Source: Acinetobacter amyesii (GTDB taxonomy: Bacteria > Pseudomonadota > Gammaproteobacteria > Pseudomonadales > Moraxellaceae). Taken from it: a stretch of 64,000 nt of DNA. The notes under the pieces are model-generated. The model saw only the letters and a list, made by a program, of their open reading frames with translations. It made no database searches and was not told where the DNA came from. The position numbers and the translations under genes are program-made. Below are positions 37,797 to 46,795 of this stretch, one piece after another (position 1 is the first letter of the stretch; every line of letters starts with the position of its first letter). The stretch lies in assembly GCF_002018365.1 (NCBI RefSeq), contig NZ_MVKX01000001.1:299178-363177 (forward strand). The letters run 5' to 3'.

Positions 37797-38240
37797 TACG
37801 TTTCCCCATTCAACGTAATGACAAATAGGCAATTTGCATACCAAGTCTCAAAAGCCCGCACTTATTGTGTTTTATTTTTTAAATTAAACGAATAATTGTC
37901 ATTTACAGTCATATTCTGACAGTTCATGACATTCATCATTGGTAAATCTTAGGATACTGATTTGATTTTTTCTTATAATTGATTCACTTAAAATGCCACT
38001 TTAGGCAATTTAACGCTTAATCACATTGTTGCTTGTACCAAAGCCCAATATCTCTGTTTTATCTCATCATAAAAAATTAAATTGAGAAATCCATAGCTCA
38101 TATCAATTTTTTAGATGCCTATATCAATTAAAAAGTCATTGAAATGAATTAATTTCATCCAATTTGGTCATGTTGAGCTAGTCCTAAACGCTTTCTCGAT
38201 GTAACATATTGCGTCTTTAAATTTAACTGTGATAGGACTT
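37797..38240. other. Divergent region, pilin / metK
   Basis: No gene seen. Very AT-rich. It must contain the pilin promoter and the metK promoter, but no -35/-10 pair with proper spacing could be placed. I looked for a SAM-responsive leader before metK and saw no recognisable one. Confidence 0.35.
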
Positions 38241-39407
38241 ATGCGCGAGTACGCTGTATTTACCTCGGAATCTGTAAGCGAAGGCCATCCGGATAAAATG
38301 GCTGACCAAATCAGTGATGCTATTTTGGATGCAATCTTAAAAGAAGACCCATATGCACGGGTTGCTTGTGAAACGCTTGTAAAAACGGGTGCGGTTGTAC
38401 TTGCCGGTGAAATCACAACAACTGCAAATGTTGACTTTGAAGCGATTGTTCGTAATACCGTAAATGGTATCGGATACCATCATTCAGATCTTGGCTTTGA
38501 TGGTTCAACTTGTGCCGTGATCAACATGATCGGTAAACAATCACCTGAAATTGCTCAGGGCGTTGACCGTCAAAAACCTGAAGATCAAGGTGCAGGCGAC
38601 CAAGGTTTAATGTTTGGTTATGCAAGCCGTGAAACTGATGTGCTTATGCCAGCACCTATTTCATATGCGCATCGCTTAATGGAAAAACAAGCAGAACTAC
38701 GTAAACAAGGCAAACTTGCTTGGTTACGTCCTGATGCAAAAAGCCAAGTAACATTTGCTTATGAAAATGGCATGCCAGTTCGCTTAGACGCAGTTGTACT
38801 TTCAACTCAGCACGATCCAAAAATTACCCAAGCTCAATTGAAAGAAGCGGTAATTGAAGAAATCGTGAAAAAAGTGATTCCTGCTGAAATGTTCCATGCA
38901 GACACTAAATTCCACATCAACCCAACAGGTATGTTCGTCATTGGCGGCCCTGTAGGCGACTGTGGTTTAACAGGCCGTAAAATCATTGTAGATACTTACG
39001 GTGGTATGGCTCGTCACGGTGGTGGTGCGTTCTCTGGTAAAGATCCATCAAAAGTGGACCGTTCTGCTGCTTATGCAGGCCGTTATGTTGCTAAAAACAT
39101 TGTGGCTGCCGGCCTAGCTGACAAATGTGAAATTCAAGTGTCATATGCGATTGGTGTTGCAGAACCAACATCTATCTCGATCAACACATTCAATACTGCA
39201 AAAGTATCTGAAGATTTGATTATTGCACTTGTACGTGAACACTTTGACTTACGTCCATACGGTATTACTCGTATGTTGAACTTGATTCAACCGATGTACC
39301 AACAAACTGCTGCGTATGGTCACTTTGGTCGTGAAGGTTCTGATACCGCATTCACATGGGAAAAAACTGACAAAGTGGAAGCGCTTAAAGCATCTGCTGG
39401 TCTTTAA
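38241..39407 (+). CDS. metK: S-adenosylmethionine synthetase
   Basis: Makes S-adenosylmethionine from methionine and ATP. The family blocks are present: [20 protein letters not shown] at the start, [12 protein letters not shown], the phosphate-binding [23 protein letters not shown], and [14 protein letters not shown]. At 388 residues it is close to E. coli MetK (384). The ATG at 38241 is preceded by AGGA; a GTG 12 bases upstream is also in frame but less like homologues. Monocistronic with a strong terminator. Confidence 0.98.
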   Translation: MREYAVFTSESVSEGHPDKMADQISDAILDAILKEDPYARVACETLVKTGAVVLAGEITTTANVDFEAIVRNTVNGIGYHHSDLGFDGSTCAVINMIGKQSPEIAQGVDRQKPEDQGAGDQGLMFGYASRETDVLMPAPISYAHRLMEKQAELRKQGKLAWLRPDAKSQVTFAYENGMPVRLDAVVLSTQHDPKITQAQLKEAVIEEIVKKVIPAEMFHADTKFHINPTGMFVIGGPVGDCGLTGRKIIVDTYGGMARHGGGAFSGKDPSKVDRSAAYAGRYVAKNIVAAGLADKCEIQVSYAIGVAEPTSISINTFNTAKVSEDLIIALVREHFDLRPYGITRMLNLIQPMYQQTAAYGHFGREGSDTAFTWEKTDKVEALKASAGL

Positions 39408-39427
39408 TCTTAATAGATTAATTTCTC

Positions 39428-39458
39428 AAAAAAGCCTGCATTGATTGCAGGCTTTTTT
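39428..39458 (+). terminator. Rho-independent terminator after metK
   Basis: AAAAAAGCCTGCA-TTGAT-TGCAGGCTTTTTT. Confidence 0.93.
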
Positions 39459-39576
39459 ATGCCCCATATGTCCATAACTAAAACATCTAGGATAAAAATA
39501 ACTAGTGTAAAAAATATTGACTAAAATTTACGCCTAGCTTATTCATAAAACACCAAAATAATTTAAGAACAACATC

Positions 39577-40017
39577 ATGCCCTTTCCATTAGACTTAAAA
39601 TTTATTACTGCAACTGAAGAACAATTAGGATTTAAGTTTCCAGAAAAATATAAGGCCAAAATGCAAATTGAAAATGGTGGCGAATTCGGCATTAGCTTTT
39701 CTAATGCGGATGAATTTGAAGATGATGATGACATCGAAGCTTGGTGGCTTATTCCCTTCCAAGACACCAGCGATGTGAAAAGAATAAAACGTACAACGAA
39801 TCATCTAGCCGCAGAACATCAATCCATCAGTGAAATCGAAGACTTCCCTGAAAACAGTATTGCAATTGCACATAACGGCGATGGCGATTATTTATTGATG
39901 CGTACGGTAGACGATGCGCAATTAGGGGAAGAAATATATTTATGGCGCCATGAAGACAGTGAATTTATCTATCTACTTGTGACTTCAATTGAAGAATTAT
40001 TTAGTCAAAACCCTTAA
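39577..40017 (+). CDS. SMI1/KNR4 (SUKH) family protein
   Basis: A 146-residue acidic cytoplasmic protein of the SUKH superfamily. The pattern is clear: ITATEEQLGFKFPEKYKAKMQIENGGEF, then DDIEAWWLIPFQD, NSIAIAHNGDGDYLLMR, and IYLWRHEDSEFIYLLVTSIEELF. SUKH proteins are often immunity proteins against polymorphic toxins, but single chromosomal copies like this one, with no toxin next door, may have other roles. Monocistronic. The acidic run EFEDDDDIE near residue 50 is notable. Confidence 0.88.
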   Translation: MPFPLDLKFITATEEQLGFKFPEKYKAKMQIENGGEFGISFSNADEFEDDDDIEAWWLIPFQDTSDVKRIKRTTNHLAAEHQSISEIEDFPENSIAIAHNGDGDYLLMRTVDDAQLGEEIYLWRHEDSEFIYLLVTSIEELFSQNP

Positions 40018-40168
40018 CGTTATAAGCAGATCTGAAGCCTTTCAAACTACAAAATAAGCTGGATAAAATTACACTAAATCAACAATTTTTGATCGATTTT
40101 TGAATATTTTTTCAGCTAATATAAATTCAGCCCATGCTACGGGCATAACAAAAAAAGGAAAGATCAAA

Positions 40169-40513
40169 ATGAATAAATTACTTGTTGCTTTAGGTTTGGC
40201 TGCAACTGTTGCACTTGTTGGCTGTAATAAAGACAAAGCGCCAGAAACAGGTGCAACAACTGGTGAACACCTAGAAAACGCTGCTGACCAAGCAGGCCAT
40301 GACATTGCTGATGCAACTTCAGAAGCGGCAACTGCGACAGCGACTGCTGTAGATAATGCTGCAACTGCAACTGCGACAGCAGCTGACAATGCTGCAGAAA
40401 ATGCTGAAGCTGCTGCACACAATGCAAAAGAAGCAGCTAAAGACGCGACTGCTGCAACAGCAGGTGCTGTTGAGCAAGGTGCAGCAAACGTGAAAGAAAA
40501 AGCTCAACAATAA
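40169..40513 (+). CDS. Alanine-rich repeat lipoprotein
   Basis: Lipoprotein signal LVALGLAATVALVGC followed by a mature part made almost wholly of alanine, threonine, aspartate, asparagine and glutamate. Near-repeats such as ATATATAVDNA and ATATATAADNAA are followed by AENAEAAAHNAKEAAKDATAATAGAVEQ. This predicts a long amphipathic helix or coiled coil like LEA or Lpp-type proteins. The start at 40169 has AAGGAAAGA in front; the frame opens at 40100. At 114 residues it is small and probably abundant in the envelope. Function unknown. Confidence 0.82.
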   Translation: MNKLLVALGLAATVALVGCNKDKAPETGATTGEHLENAADQAGHDIADATSEAATATATAVDNAATATATAADNAAENAEAAAHNAKEAAKDATAATAGAVEQGAANVKEKAQQ

Positions 40514-40522
40514 GCATTCTTT

Positions 40523-40551
40523 AAAAAAAGCACCTTCGGGTGCTTTTTTTA
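40523..40551 (+). terminator. Rho-independent terminator
   Basis: AAAAGCACC-TTCG-GGTGCTTTTTTT, UUCG-capped. Confidence 0.92.
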
Positions 40552-40605
40552 TATTTGTCTTTTGTTCAACGTGTTGGTTCAATCCATTTTTAACTTGAAA
40601 TTTAA

Positions 40606-40634
40606 CTGACGTCAGGTCAATCTTATGACGTCAT
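40606..40634 (+). promoter_or_regulatory. Tandem TGACGTCA palindromes upstream of the VIT gene (operator candidate)
   Basis: Two perfect 10-bp palindromes, CTGACGTCAG (40606-40615) and ATGACGTCAT (40625-40634), share the 8-bp core TGACGTCA, with centres 19 bases apart (about two helical turns). The second ends 25 bases before the ATG of the VIT gene. Geometry and position suggest a cooperative repressor site; the regulator is unknown. Confidence 0.55.
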
Positions 40635-40659
40635 ATAAATAACAAATTTAGAGAAAAGA

Positions 40660-41361
40660 ATGTCTTATTCACATCATTCCGAAAAACATTTTATGGAGCG
40701 TACAGGTTGGCTACGTGCATCTGTACTCGGTGCAAATGATGGCATTATTTCCGTCACCAGTTTAATTATGGGCATGGCAGCAAGTGGTGCTTCTAGCCAT
40801 ACCTTACTCATTACCTGTATTGCAGGACTCATCTCTGGTGCAACCTCTATGGCTGCGGGCGAATATATCTCTGTGAAATCTCAAGAAGACGTCGAAAAAG
40901 CAGATCTTCACATGGAACATAAAGAATTACAACGTAACCCAGATATGGAGCTCAAAGAGCTGACTCAAATTTATGTAAATCGTGGGTTAGAGCCAACCCT
41001 AGCCCATGAAGTTGCAGTCCAATTGACGGCCCATGATGCACTAGAAGCCCATGCACGAGATGAAATTGGAATCCATGACAATACAGCAGCAAAACCCGTT
41101 CAAGCAGCACTCTCATCGGCTTTAGCATTTTCTATTGGCGCACTATTTCCGATGGTTGCGATCTTGATCAGTGCTGACATACATATTGAAAAAACTGTTA
41201 TGGCCGTAGGCGTGATTTCCCTAGCACTCCTCGGTGCCTTAGCCAGTTATGCAGCAGGCACTTCTATGTTGAAAGGCAGTCTACGTGTTGCGCTTTGGGG
41301 CATTGCAGCCATGCTTTTTTCTAGTTGGATTGGTTCTTTATTTAATGTAAATCCCGTTTAA
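40660..41361 (+). CDS. VIT-family (VIT1/CCC1) metal transporter
   Basis: Inner-membrane protein related to plant vacuolar iron transporter VIT1 and yeast CCC1, which move Fe or Mn out of the cytosol. It starts with the family signature RTGWLRASVLGANDGIISVTSLIMGMAASG. A cytoplasmic helical metal-binding region follows (EDVEKADLHMEHKELQRNPDMELKELTQIYVNRGL, rich in Glu, His and Met), then LSSALAFSIGALFPMVAILIS and two further membrane segments. At 233 residues it is standard. Preceded by the tandem TGACGTCA palindromes, hinting at metal- or stress-dependent control (inference). Confidence 0.92.
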   Translation: MSYSHHSEKHFMERTGWLRASVLGANDGIISVTSLIMGMAASGASSHTLLITCIAGLISGATSMAAGEYISVKSQEDVEKADLHMEHKELQRNPDMELKELTQIYVNRGLEPTLAHEVAVQLTAHDALEAHARDEIGIHDNTAAKPVQAALSSALAFSIGALFPMVAILISADIHIEKTVMAVGVISLALLGALASYAAGTSMLKGSLRVALWGIAAMLFSSWIGSLFNVNPV

Positions 41362-41496
41362 CGCTCGCTTTATCAGTTTTTCATATATGTTAAATCAATT
41401 ATACGCAGCAATGATTGAGTGATTTTTCAACAATATTTATTTTTACAATATATAAAAACCGTAAAATAGAGATACATTTTTTAAGCTTTTTTCTCC

Positions 41497-42708
41497 ATGT
41501 CTGTTATTGCTGCGCCAGCCAATCGATCCAATGTATCGATTTGGGTGGCTTTTGTTTTATTAATTTTAGGCACCATTGGTGCTTATCTGGTTGTAGGCGT
41601 TAACCAAGCATTGCTATTTTTAATTGGCGGAGCTTTGGGTATGACCCTTTATCACGCATCTTTTGGTTTTACCTCAAGTTGGCGTGTCTTTATTAAAGAG
41701 CGTCGTGGTCGTGGCTTACGTGCACAAATGATCATGTTGGCTTTGGCTGTACTGCTCTTCTTCCCTGCTTTAGGTGCGGGTGAATTATTTGGCAACCCAG
41801 TCAAAGGTAACGTTAATCCTGTTTCAATGTCCGTGATGATCGGTGCCTTTATTTTTGGTATTGGTATGCAACTTGGCGGCGGTTGTGCATCAGGCACCCT
41901 GTACACTGTGGGCGCAGGTAGTGCACGCATGATTGTAACGCTGATCTTCTTCTGTACAGGTTCTCTGATTGCAACTTCACATATTCAATGGTGGTTTGAC
42001 CTTCCCCACTTTGAGCCGATTTCTTTAGTCAAAAGCTTTGGTGTAGTCCCTGCACTGGTTTTAAACTTTGTGCTCTTTGCAATCATTGCCGCAGCAACAG
42101 TTTACTTTGAAAAGAAACGCCATGGTCAGCTTGAAGTTGAACCGCAAGCCAAGCAACACGGCTGGAAACGTTTTCTACGTGGTCCATGGCCATTGGTTTG
42201 GGGCGGAATTATCCTGACTTTACTGAACTTTGCCACACTCGCACTTGCAGGCCGTCCTTGGGGCGTGACCTCTGCCTTAGCCGTTTGGGCCGCAAAATCA
42301 GCAAGTGTCATGGGGATCGATGTCGCATCTTGGGCATATTGGCAGCAACCTGCAAATGCCAAAGCACTGACAGAATCATTATGGTTTGATATCACGTCGA
42401 TGATGAATTTCGGCATCATGCTCGGTGCATTACTCGCAGCGAGCCTAGCAGGCAAATTTGCACCGAACTTTAATATCCCAAAACGTTCACTGTTAGCGGC
42501 TGTGATCGGTGGTTTGATGTTAGGTTATGGCGCACGTTTAGCATACGGCTGTAACATTGGTGCATATTTCAGTGGTATTGCTTCAGGTAGTTTGCATGGC
42601 TGGTTATGGTTAGTATTTGCCTTCATTGGGAACGGTATTGGGGTCAAACTACGTCCAATTTTCTTCCCCGGTGAACGTCCGCAACCTGAAAAACTAACAG
42701 GTTGCTAA
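41497..42708 (+). CDS. YeeE/YedE-family sulfur transporter (TsuA-like)
   Basis: Polytopic inner-membrane protein of 403 residues with about ten hydrophobic segments. The two paralogous halves each have a conserved cysteine block: FGIGMQLGGGCASGTLYTVG around residue 125 and YGARLAYGCNIGAYFSGIASG around residue 350. In TsuA/YeeE, cysteines in these blocks relay thiosulfate, so uptake of thiosulfate or related sulfur compounds is the likely job. Both halves are fused here, unlike the split paired YeeE/YedE genes of some species. No sulfur-relay protein (TusA/YeeD) adjoins. Confidence 0.88.
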   Translation: MSVIAAPANRSNVSIWVAFVLLILGTIGAYLVVGVNQALLFLIGGALGMTLYHASFGFTSSWRVFIKERRGRGLRAQMIMLALAVLLFFPALGAGELFGNPVKGNVNPVSMSVMIGAFIFGIGMQLGGGCASGTLYTVGAGSARMIVTLIFFCTGSLIATSHIQWWFDLPHFEPISLVKSFGVVPALVLNFVLFAIIAAATVYFEKKRHGQLEVEPQAKQHGWKRFLRGPWPLVWGGIILTLLNFATLALAGRPWGVTSALAVWAAKSASVMGIDVASWAYWQQPANAKALTESLWFDITSMMNFGIMLGALLAASLAGKFAPNFNIPKRSLLAAVIGGLMLGYGARLAYGCNIGAYFSGIASGSLHGWLWLVFAFIGNGIGVKLRPIFFPGERPQPEKLTGC

Positions 42709-42719
42709 TTTAAGTAAAT

Positions 42720-42747
42720 AAAAGCCCCTCATTGAGGGGTTTTTTTT
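42720..42747. terminator. Bidirectional terminator between the YeeE/YedE gene and the following lipoprotein
   Basis: AAAGCCCCTC-ATT-GAGGGGTTTTTTTT; its T tract runs into the stop codon of the convergent gene. Confidence 0.85.
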
Positions 42748-43267
42748 AATCTGTCAGTGCGCCTTTTAGATTACAACCATATTGCATGGTTTCTTGTGCC
42801 TGTTTGTATGTGGTATAGCGGTTGATAATAAAATCATAAAATTGGTCTGCATTCGCAAATACCTGACTCAAATCTTCGTTTGCAGCATTTGGCAGTTTAA
42901 CGTCTTTCACCAAGGCTAAGTTCACATGTCCAAGATGATACATTTCGGCAAAATAATGATTCATTACTTCGCAATAGGCAATTTTGGAGCTTTTTAAAGC
43001 GGTATTGGCAACAAAATGCTGATTTAAAGTTTTTAAGTTCTGAACATCTAAAGCGGATTGATCTGAAAAAGCCATACTTTCTACTTTTTTTAGTTGGCTA
43101 AAATCTTTTGCTAAGGTTTGATTTAATTGTTCAAAGCGTAGTTGTAATCCAGCAGTATCAGCAACTTGATAACTTTGCGGATTGAATGTTTTCTTTTCTT
43201 GTTCATTTACAGAACACGCCGTGAGTGTCATTGCCGTCAGAACGGTCGTAACAAGAAATAATTTCAT
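42746..43267 (-). CDS. Hypothetical lipoprotein
   Basis: A 173-residue protein with lipobox LTAC after a hydrophobic leader (KLFLVTTVLTAMTLTAC), so anchored in the envelope. The mature part is mostly helical and polar (YQVADTAGLQLRFEQLNQTLAKDFSQLKKVESM; NADQFYDFIINRYTTYKQAQETM), with two cysteines near the middle and end. No family recognised. It converges on the YeeE/YedE gene and is separated from the DUF4130 gene by about 65 bases. Confidence 0.75.
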   Translation of the reverse strand: MKLFLVTTVLTAMTLTACSVNEQEKKTFNPQSYQVADTAGLQLRFEQLNQTLAKDFSQLKKVESMAFSDQSALDVQNLKTLNQHFVANTALKSSKIAYCEVMNHYFAEMYHLGHVNLALVKDVKLPNAANEDLSQVFANADQFYDFIINRYTTYKQAQETMQYGCNLKGALTD

Positions 43268-43332
43268 CAAGGTTTCACCTAAACAATCAAAAGCGCAATC
43301 ATTATGCCCGAAAATAGCCGAATGATTCGCAC

Positions 43333-44112
43333 TTAAATCGCTTTCTCATTCATATAACGCCAATAACGACGTGGCACATACTGCACATGTAATTTCATAT
43401 TACGTCGGGCTTCAATATTGACACTTCTAAAATAATCTTTCCAAAGCTGATCATATAAAACTTCATCATCATCCAGTTCGATATTGAAAGATTGACTATG
43501 ACCTGACTGTATTTGCCCATCTATGGTTGTGGCATCCATATCCACTTGATGCACCTGTTTTAAGTCATAGTAAATGCCGTAGTTGCGTTTTTCATCGTAA
43601 ATCAACCAACGCTGATCTTGATAGCGTGCCTTAAAATGCCGCTCGATCAAGGGCAATACATTAAAATCAGGTGAGACTAAACTAATAAACAAACCATCCT
43701 GACATTTTTTAAAACGCACAAAAGCTTCCATACGATGCTTTTCACGTCCTACTTGCTTTGCCCATTGACTCAGACCCAAGACGTCTACATGACCATAATT
43801 CTTTGACACATCTCGCTGCTGCTGAAACACATACACCGCAAAATTAAAGCAATGCTGAAAAGCCTGCTGCTGCTCGGATAAAAATGCATAATAAAACTGT
43901 TTCAACGCACGATCAGATGCTTTGAGTTTTAAACCCTGCCATACCCGCTGTGCATGTTCATCATGACTTGCTACATCAATGACATCGGCGAAAAGACCCG
44001 CCTGTACTTGCCCATCCGTACAAATCTGTACATCAAATTGCTTAAATTGAAAGGCCCGAAAAATACAGCTTAGCAATCCTGTCATCGTGCCATCAAAGAC
44101 ATAAATACTCAC
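43333..44112 (-). CDS. TIGR03915/DUF4130 putative DNA-modification or repair protein
   Basis: Partner of the radical-SAM protein encoded just upstream. It begins MSIYVFDGTMTGLLSCIFRAFQ, a start I recognise from the DUF4130 family, and continues with VDVLGLSQWAKQVGREKHRMEAFVRFKK and LISLVSPDFNVLPLIERHFKARYQDQRWLIYDEKRNYGIYYD, then SFNIELDDDEVLYDQLWKDYFRSVNIEARRN and VPRRYWRYMNEK. The family is annotated as a probable DNA repair factor related to uracil-DNA glycosylases, mainly because it always pairs with the TIGR03916 radical-SAM protein. The real reaction is not known to me. Nine bases separate the two genes. Confidence 0.85.
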   Translation of the reverse strand: MSIYVFDGTMTGLLSCIFRAFQFKQFDVQICTDGQVQAGLFADVIDVASHDEHAQRVWQGLKLKASDRALKQFYYAFLSEQQQAFQHCFNFAVYVFQQQRDVSKNYGHVDVLGLSQWAKQVGREKHRMEAFVRFKKCQDGLFISLVSPDFNVLPLIERHFKARYQDQRWLIYDEKRNYGIYYDLKQVHQVDMDATTIDGQIQSGHSQSFNIELDDDEVLYDQLWKDYFRSVNIEARRNMKLHVQYVPRRYWRYMNEKAI

Positions 44113-44121
44113 GACTGTATC

Positions 44122-45381
44122 CTAAAATCCTAAGTTCAATTGGGGCGAAATCTGCTGTGTATATTTCGACTGACCACTTTGCAAGATCTGCTGACGTATT
44201 TGATGTGGCTGTTGATCTCGAATAAATTTGGGAGAATCTTCGCAGCGTATAAAATGTTGTGCTCTGTTGTAGGAAATACCCATACGTTTTAATTGGTCGA
44301 TATGGATTTTCCCAAAACGTCGTGCTTGAACAATTTTTTTAGCAGAACGCACACCAATACCTGGCACTCGCAAGATCATCTGATATTCTGCACGGTTGAT
44401 ATCCACGGGAAATTGCTCCGGATGACGCAGTGCCCAAGCTAATTTGGGGTCAATATCCAATTCTAAATTTGGATGCTCTTCATCGACCAATTCTGTCGCT
44501 TCAAACCCATAAAAACGCATCAACCAATCACTTTGATACAGCCGATTTTCTCTTAATAAAGGAGGTGCTGATCCCACTGCTGGCAGCGCACGCTCCTCTT
44601 CGTTAATTGGAATATAACCCGAATAATACACACGCTTGAGCTTAAACTCTTTGTAATGACGGTCTGCCATCAGTATCACATCACGGTCAGACTCTTGATG
44701 TGCGCCCACCACCATTTGCGTCGTTTGTCCGGCGGGTACAAATTTAGGTACTGTGCGTATTATTTTTCGTTCATCTTTGAATTGAATCAAACGATCTCGA
44801 ACGATACCTAAGTCCTTTTGAACTTCAACATGGCTTTTTTCAGGTGCAAATTTTTTTAAACCATCTTCTGTTGGCATTTCCAAATTAATGCTCATACGGT
44901 CTACATATAAACCTGCTTCGGTAATGATTTCCTGAGATGCCCCCGGAATAGTCTTCAGATGAATATAACCATTAAAATTTTCTTCTAAACGCAGCTTTTT
45001 CACCACTTGCAACATGCGCTCCATGGTGTAATCCGCCGATTTAAAAATCCCCGAACTTAAAAACAGCCCCTCAATATAGTTTCGACGATAAAAATTCATG
45101 GTCAAATCGACCACTTCCTGTACCGTAAATGCTGCGCGCTTTACGTCGTTACTCCGACGGGACACACAATATGCACAGTCAAAAATACAGACATTGGAAA
45201 ATAGAATTTTTAACAATGATACGCAGCGGCCATCTTCGGTATAGCTATGACAAATGCCGTTTCCAGTATTACCTAGACCTTTGTCTTTATTTTGGCGCTT
45301 GCTACCACTCGAAGAACATGAGACATCATATTTGGCAGCATCGGCTAAAATTTGCAGTTTTTCACGGATACGTTCAGACAT
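44122..45381 (-). CDS. TIGR03916 radical-SAM putative DNA modification/repair protein (SplB-like)
   Basis: A 419-residue radical-SAM enzyme. The iron-sulfur motif C-x3-C-x2-C is CIFDCAYC in ILFSNVCIFDCAYCVSRRS. A GGE-like region and the partial TIM barrel follow (EGLFLSSGIFKSADYTMERM; GYIHLKTIPGASQEII; DRMSINLEMPT). The C-terminal part has a helix-hairpin-helix DNA-binding motif (ILRVPGIGVRSAKKIVQARRFGKI). This combination marks TIGR03916, named for a possible DNA-lesion or base-modification role by likeness to spore photoproduct lyase. It is followed by its constant partner DUF4130. Substrate unverified. Confidence 0.88.
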   Translation of the reverse strand: MSERIREKLQILADAAKYDVSCSSSGSKRQNKDKGLGNTGNGICHSYTEDGRCVSLLKILFSNVCIFDCAYCVSRRSNDVKRAAFTVQEVVDLTMNFYRRNYIEGLFLSSGIFKSADYTMERMLQVVKKLRLEENFNGYIHLKTIPGASQEIITEAGLYVDRMSINLEMPTEDGLKKFAPEKSHVEVQKDLGIVRDRLIQFKDERKIIRTVPKFVPAGQTTQMVVGAHQESDRDVILMADRHYKEFKLKRVYYSGYIPINEEERALPAVGSAPPLLRENRLYQSDWLMRFYGFEATELVDEEHPNLELDIDPKLAWALRHPEQFPVDINRAEYQMILRVPGIGVRSAKKIVQARRFGKIHIDQLKRMGISYNRAQHFIRCEDSPKFIRDQQPHQIRQQILQSGQSKYTQQISPQLNLGF

Positions 45382-45595
45382 GGGAGAGTTTTAAAATTTA
45401 AAATGATCAGCGCATTATTTTAAAATGATCAAGTTCAAAAGTTAGGTCATACATCATCAATACGACATGAGGTGTCGCTTAATTTTAAGTACAGTATTGG
45501 TGCAGGCTCCAGACCATTTTGATATGAAATAACGAATATTATTTGCTTAATTTCACTCGCTTGGGCAAAGTAATTAGAGTGATTGGAGTATGCAC

Positions 45596-46639
45596 ATGAC
45601 TTTATTAGAAAAACTTGGCATCAAACACCCTATATTTCTTGCCCCGATGGCAGGTGTTTCTACACCTGAGCTTGCTGCAGAAGTGTCAAATCAAGGTGGA
45701 CTTGGTTCACTGGGTTTAGGTGCAAGCAGTGTTGAGAATGCACGTCAGCAAATATTACAAACTCAAGAACTTACCGACCAACCCTTTCAGGTCAATTTCT
45801 TTTGTCATGACACTGTAGAACTCGATGAACAAGTTGCTGCCCAATGGATCATGCAATTTAAATCACGCTTTACTCAATATAATGCAGAAGCTCCAGAAGC
45901 ACTCAACTGTATTTATCCAAGCTTTAAAGACAATGACCAGTTTCTAAACCTCGTACTGGAAACGCGCCCTAAAGCGGTAAGCTTTCATTTTGGTATTCCG
46001 CACCCACATCAAATCCAAGCCTTAAAACAAGCGGGTATTTTGACCCTTGTTTCTGCAACCAATCTAGCAGAAGCCAAATTGATCGAAGCTGCAGGTATTG
46101 ATATCGTGATTGCTCAAGGTATTGAAGCTGGTGGTCACCGCGGTATTTTCAATGAAAACTTTGATAGCAGCGTTAAAACTCGTGATCTGGTTCAGCTCTT
46201 GAAACGCCATATTCAATGCCCCGTTGTTGCTGCTGGCGGCATTATGAATGGACATCAAGCCTATCAAATTATGGAGTTGGGTGCAGATGCTGTTCAATTG
46301 GGCACTGCTTTTGTGCAATGCAAAAGCTCAAATGCCAATGAGGCTTATCGCAAAGCATTATTTGATGCGCCCATCACGCAGATTACATCAAGTATTTCAG
46401 GTCGTCCTGCACGTGGCATTATCAATAACTGGCACACCGATATTGACACACCAACGCGCCCGACCGTTCCGGCTTACCCATATAGCTATGATTTAGGCAA
46501 ACAATTACATGCAGCTGCCAGCAAGCATGGTGTACATGAATATGGTGCTTTTTGGGCGGGAACCAATGTCTCTCAAATACGTGAATTGGAAGCACCCGAC
46601 TTGATCAATCAATTGGTTTTAGAAATGCGCTTTAACTAA
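45596..46639 (+). CDS. Nitronate monooxygenase-family flavoprotein
   Basis: FMN-dependent TIM-barrel enzyme, class I-type nitronate monooxygenase (detoxifies propionate-3-nitronate in characterised members). Starts LGIKHPIFLAPMAGVSTPELAAEVSNQGGLG, then IAQGIEAGGHRGIF with the catalytic-type histidine, and VVAAGGIMNGHQAYQIMELGADAVQLGTAF for the FMN phosphate. At 348 residues it is standard. The start at 45596 has GGAG seven bases before it; the ATG at 45590 is too close to it. Monocistronic. Confidence 0.9.
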   Translation: MTLLEKLGIKHPIFLAPMAGVSTPELAAEVSNQGGLGSLGLGASSVENARQQILQTQELTDQPFQVNFFCHDTVELDEQVAAQWIMQFKSRFTQYNAEAPEALNCIYPSFKDNDQFLNLVLETRPKAVSFHFGIPHPHQIQALKQAGILTLVSATNLAEAKLIEAAGIDIVIAQGIEAGGHRGIFNENFDSSVKTRDLVQLLKRHIQCPVVAAGGIMNGHQAYQIMELGADAVQLGTAFVQCKSSNANEAYRKALFDAPITQITSSISGRPARGIINNWHTDIDTPTRPTVPAYPYSYDLGKQLHAAASKHGVHEYGAFWAGTNVSQIRELEAPDLINQLVLEMRFN

Positions 46640-46676
46640 GACATCGCTCAACGCATCATTTAAACATGAATGCCTA

Positions 46677-46710
46677 ATAAAAAGCCCTTCAACATTGAGG
46701 GCTTTTTATT
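46677..46710. terminator. Bidirectional terminator
   Basis: AATAAAAAGCCCTTCAA / TTGAGGGCTTTTTATT near-perfect symmetric hairpin between the convergent nitronate monooxygenase and dusB genes. Confidence 0.88.
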
Positions 46711-46795
46711 ATGTACATATTTCAAATCAATCTAACTAACTTAAAGCGGCCTACTTTGTATCGAATTGCACAGATCCATTTCGTTTGGCTTTAAA

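Noticed and set aside
38100-38240. SAM riboswitch upstream of metK
   Set aside because: No SAM-binding aptamer pattern could be recognised, and such leaders are not expected before metK in this group.
40164-40582. Several long frames antisense to the Ala-rich lipoprotein
   Set aside because: They mirror the repetitive GCN/CTG composition of the real gene and have no start signals.
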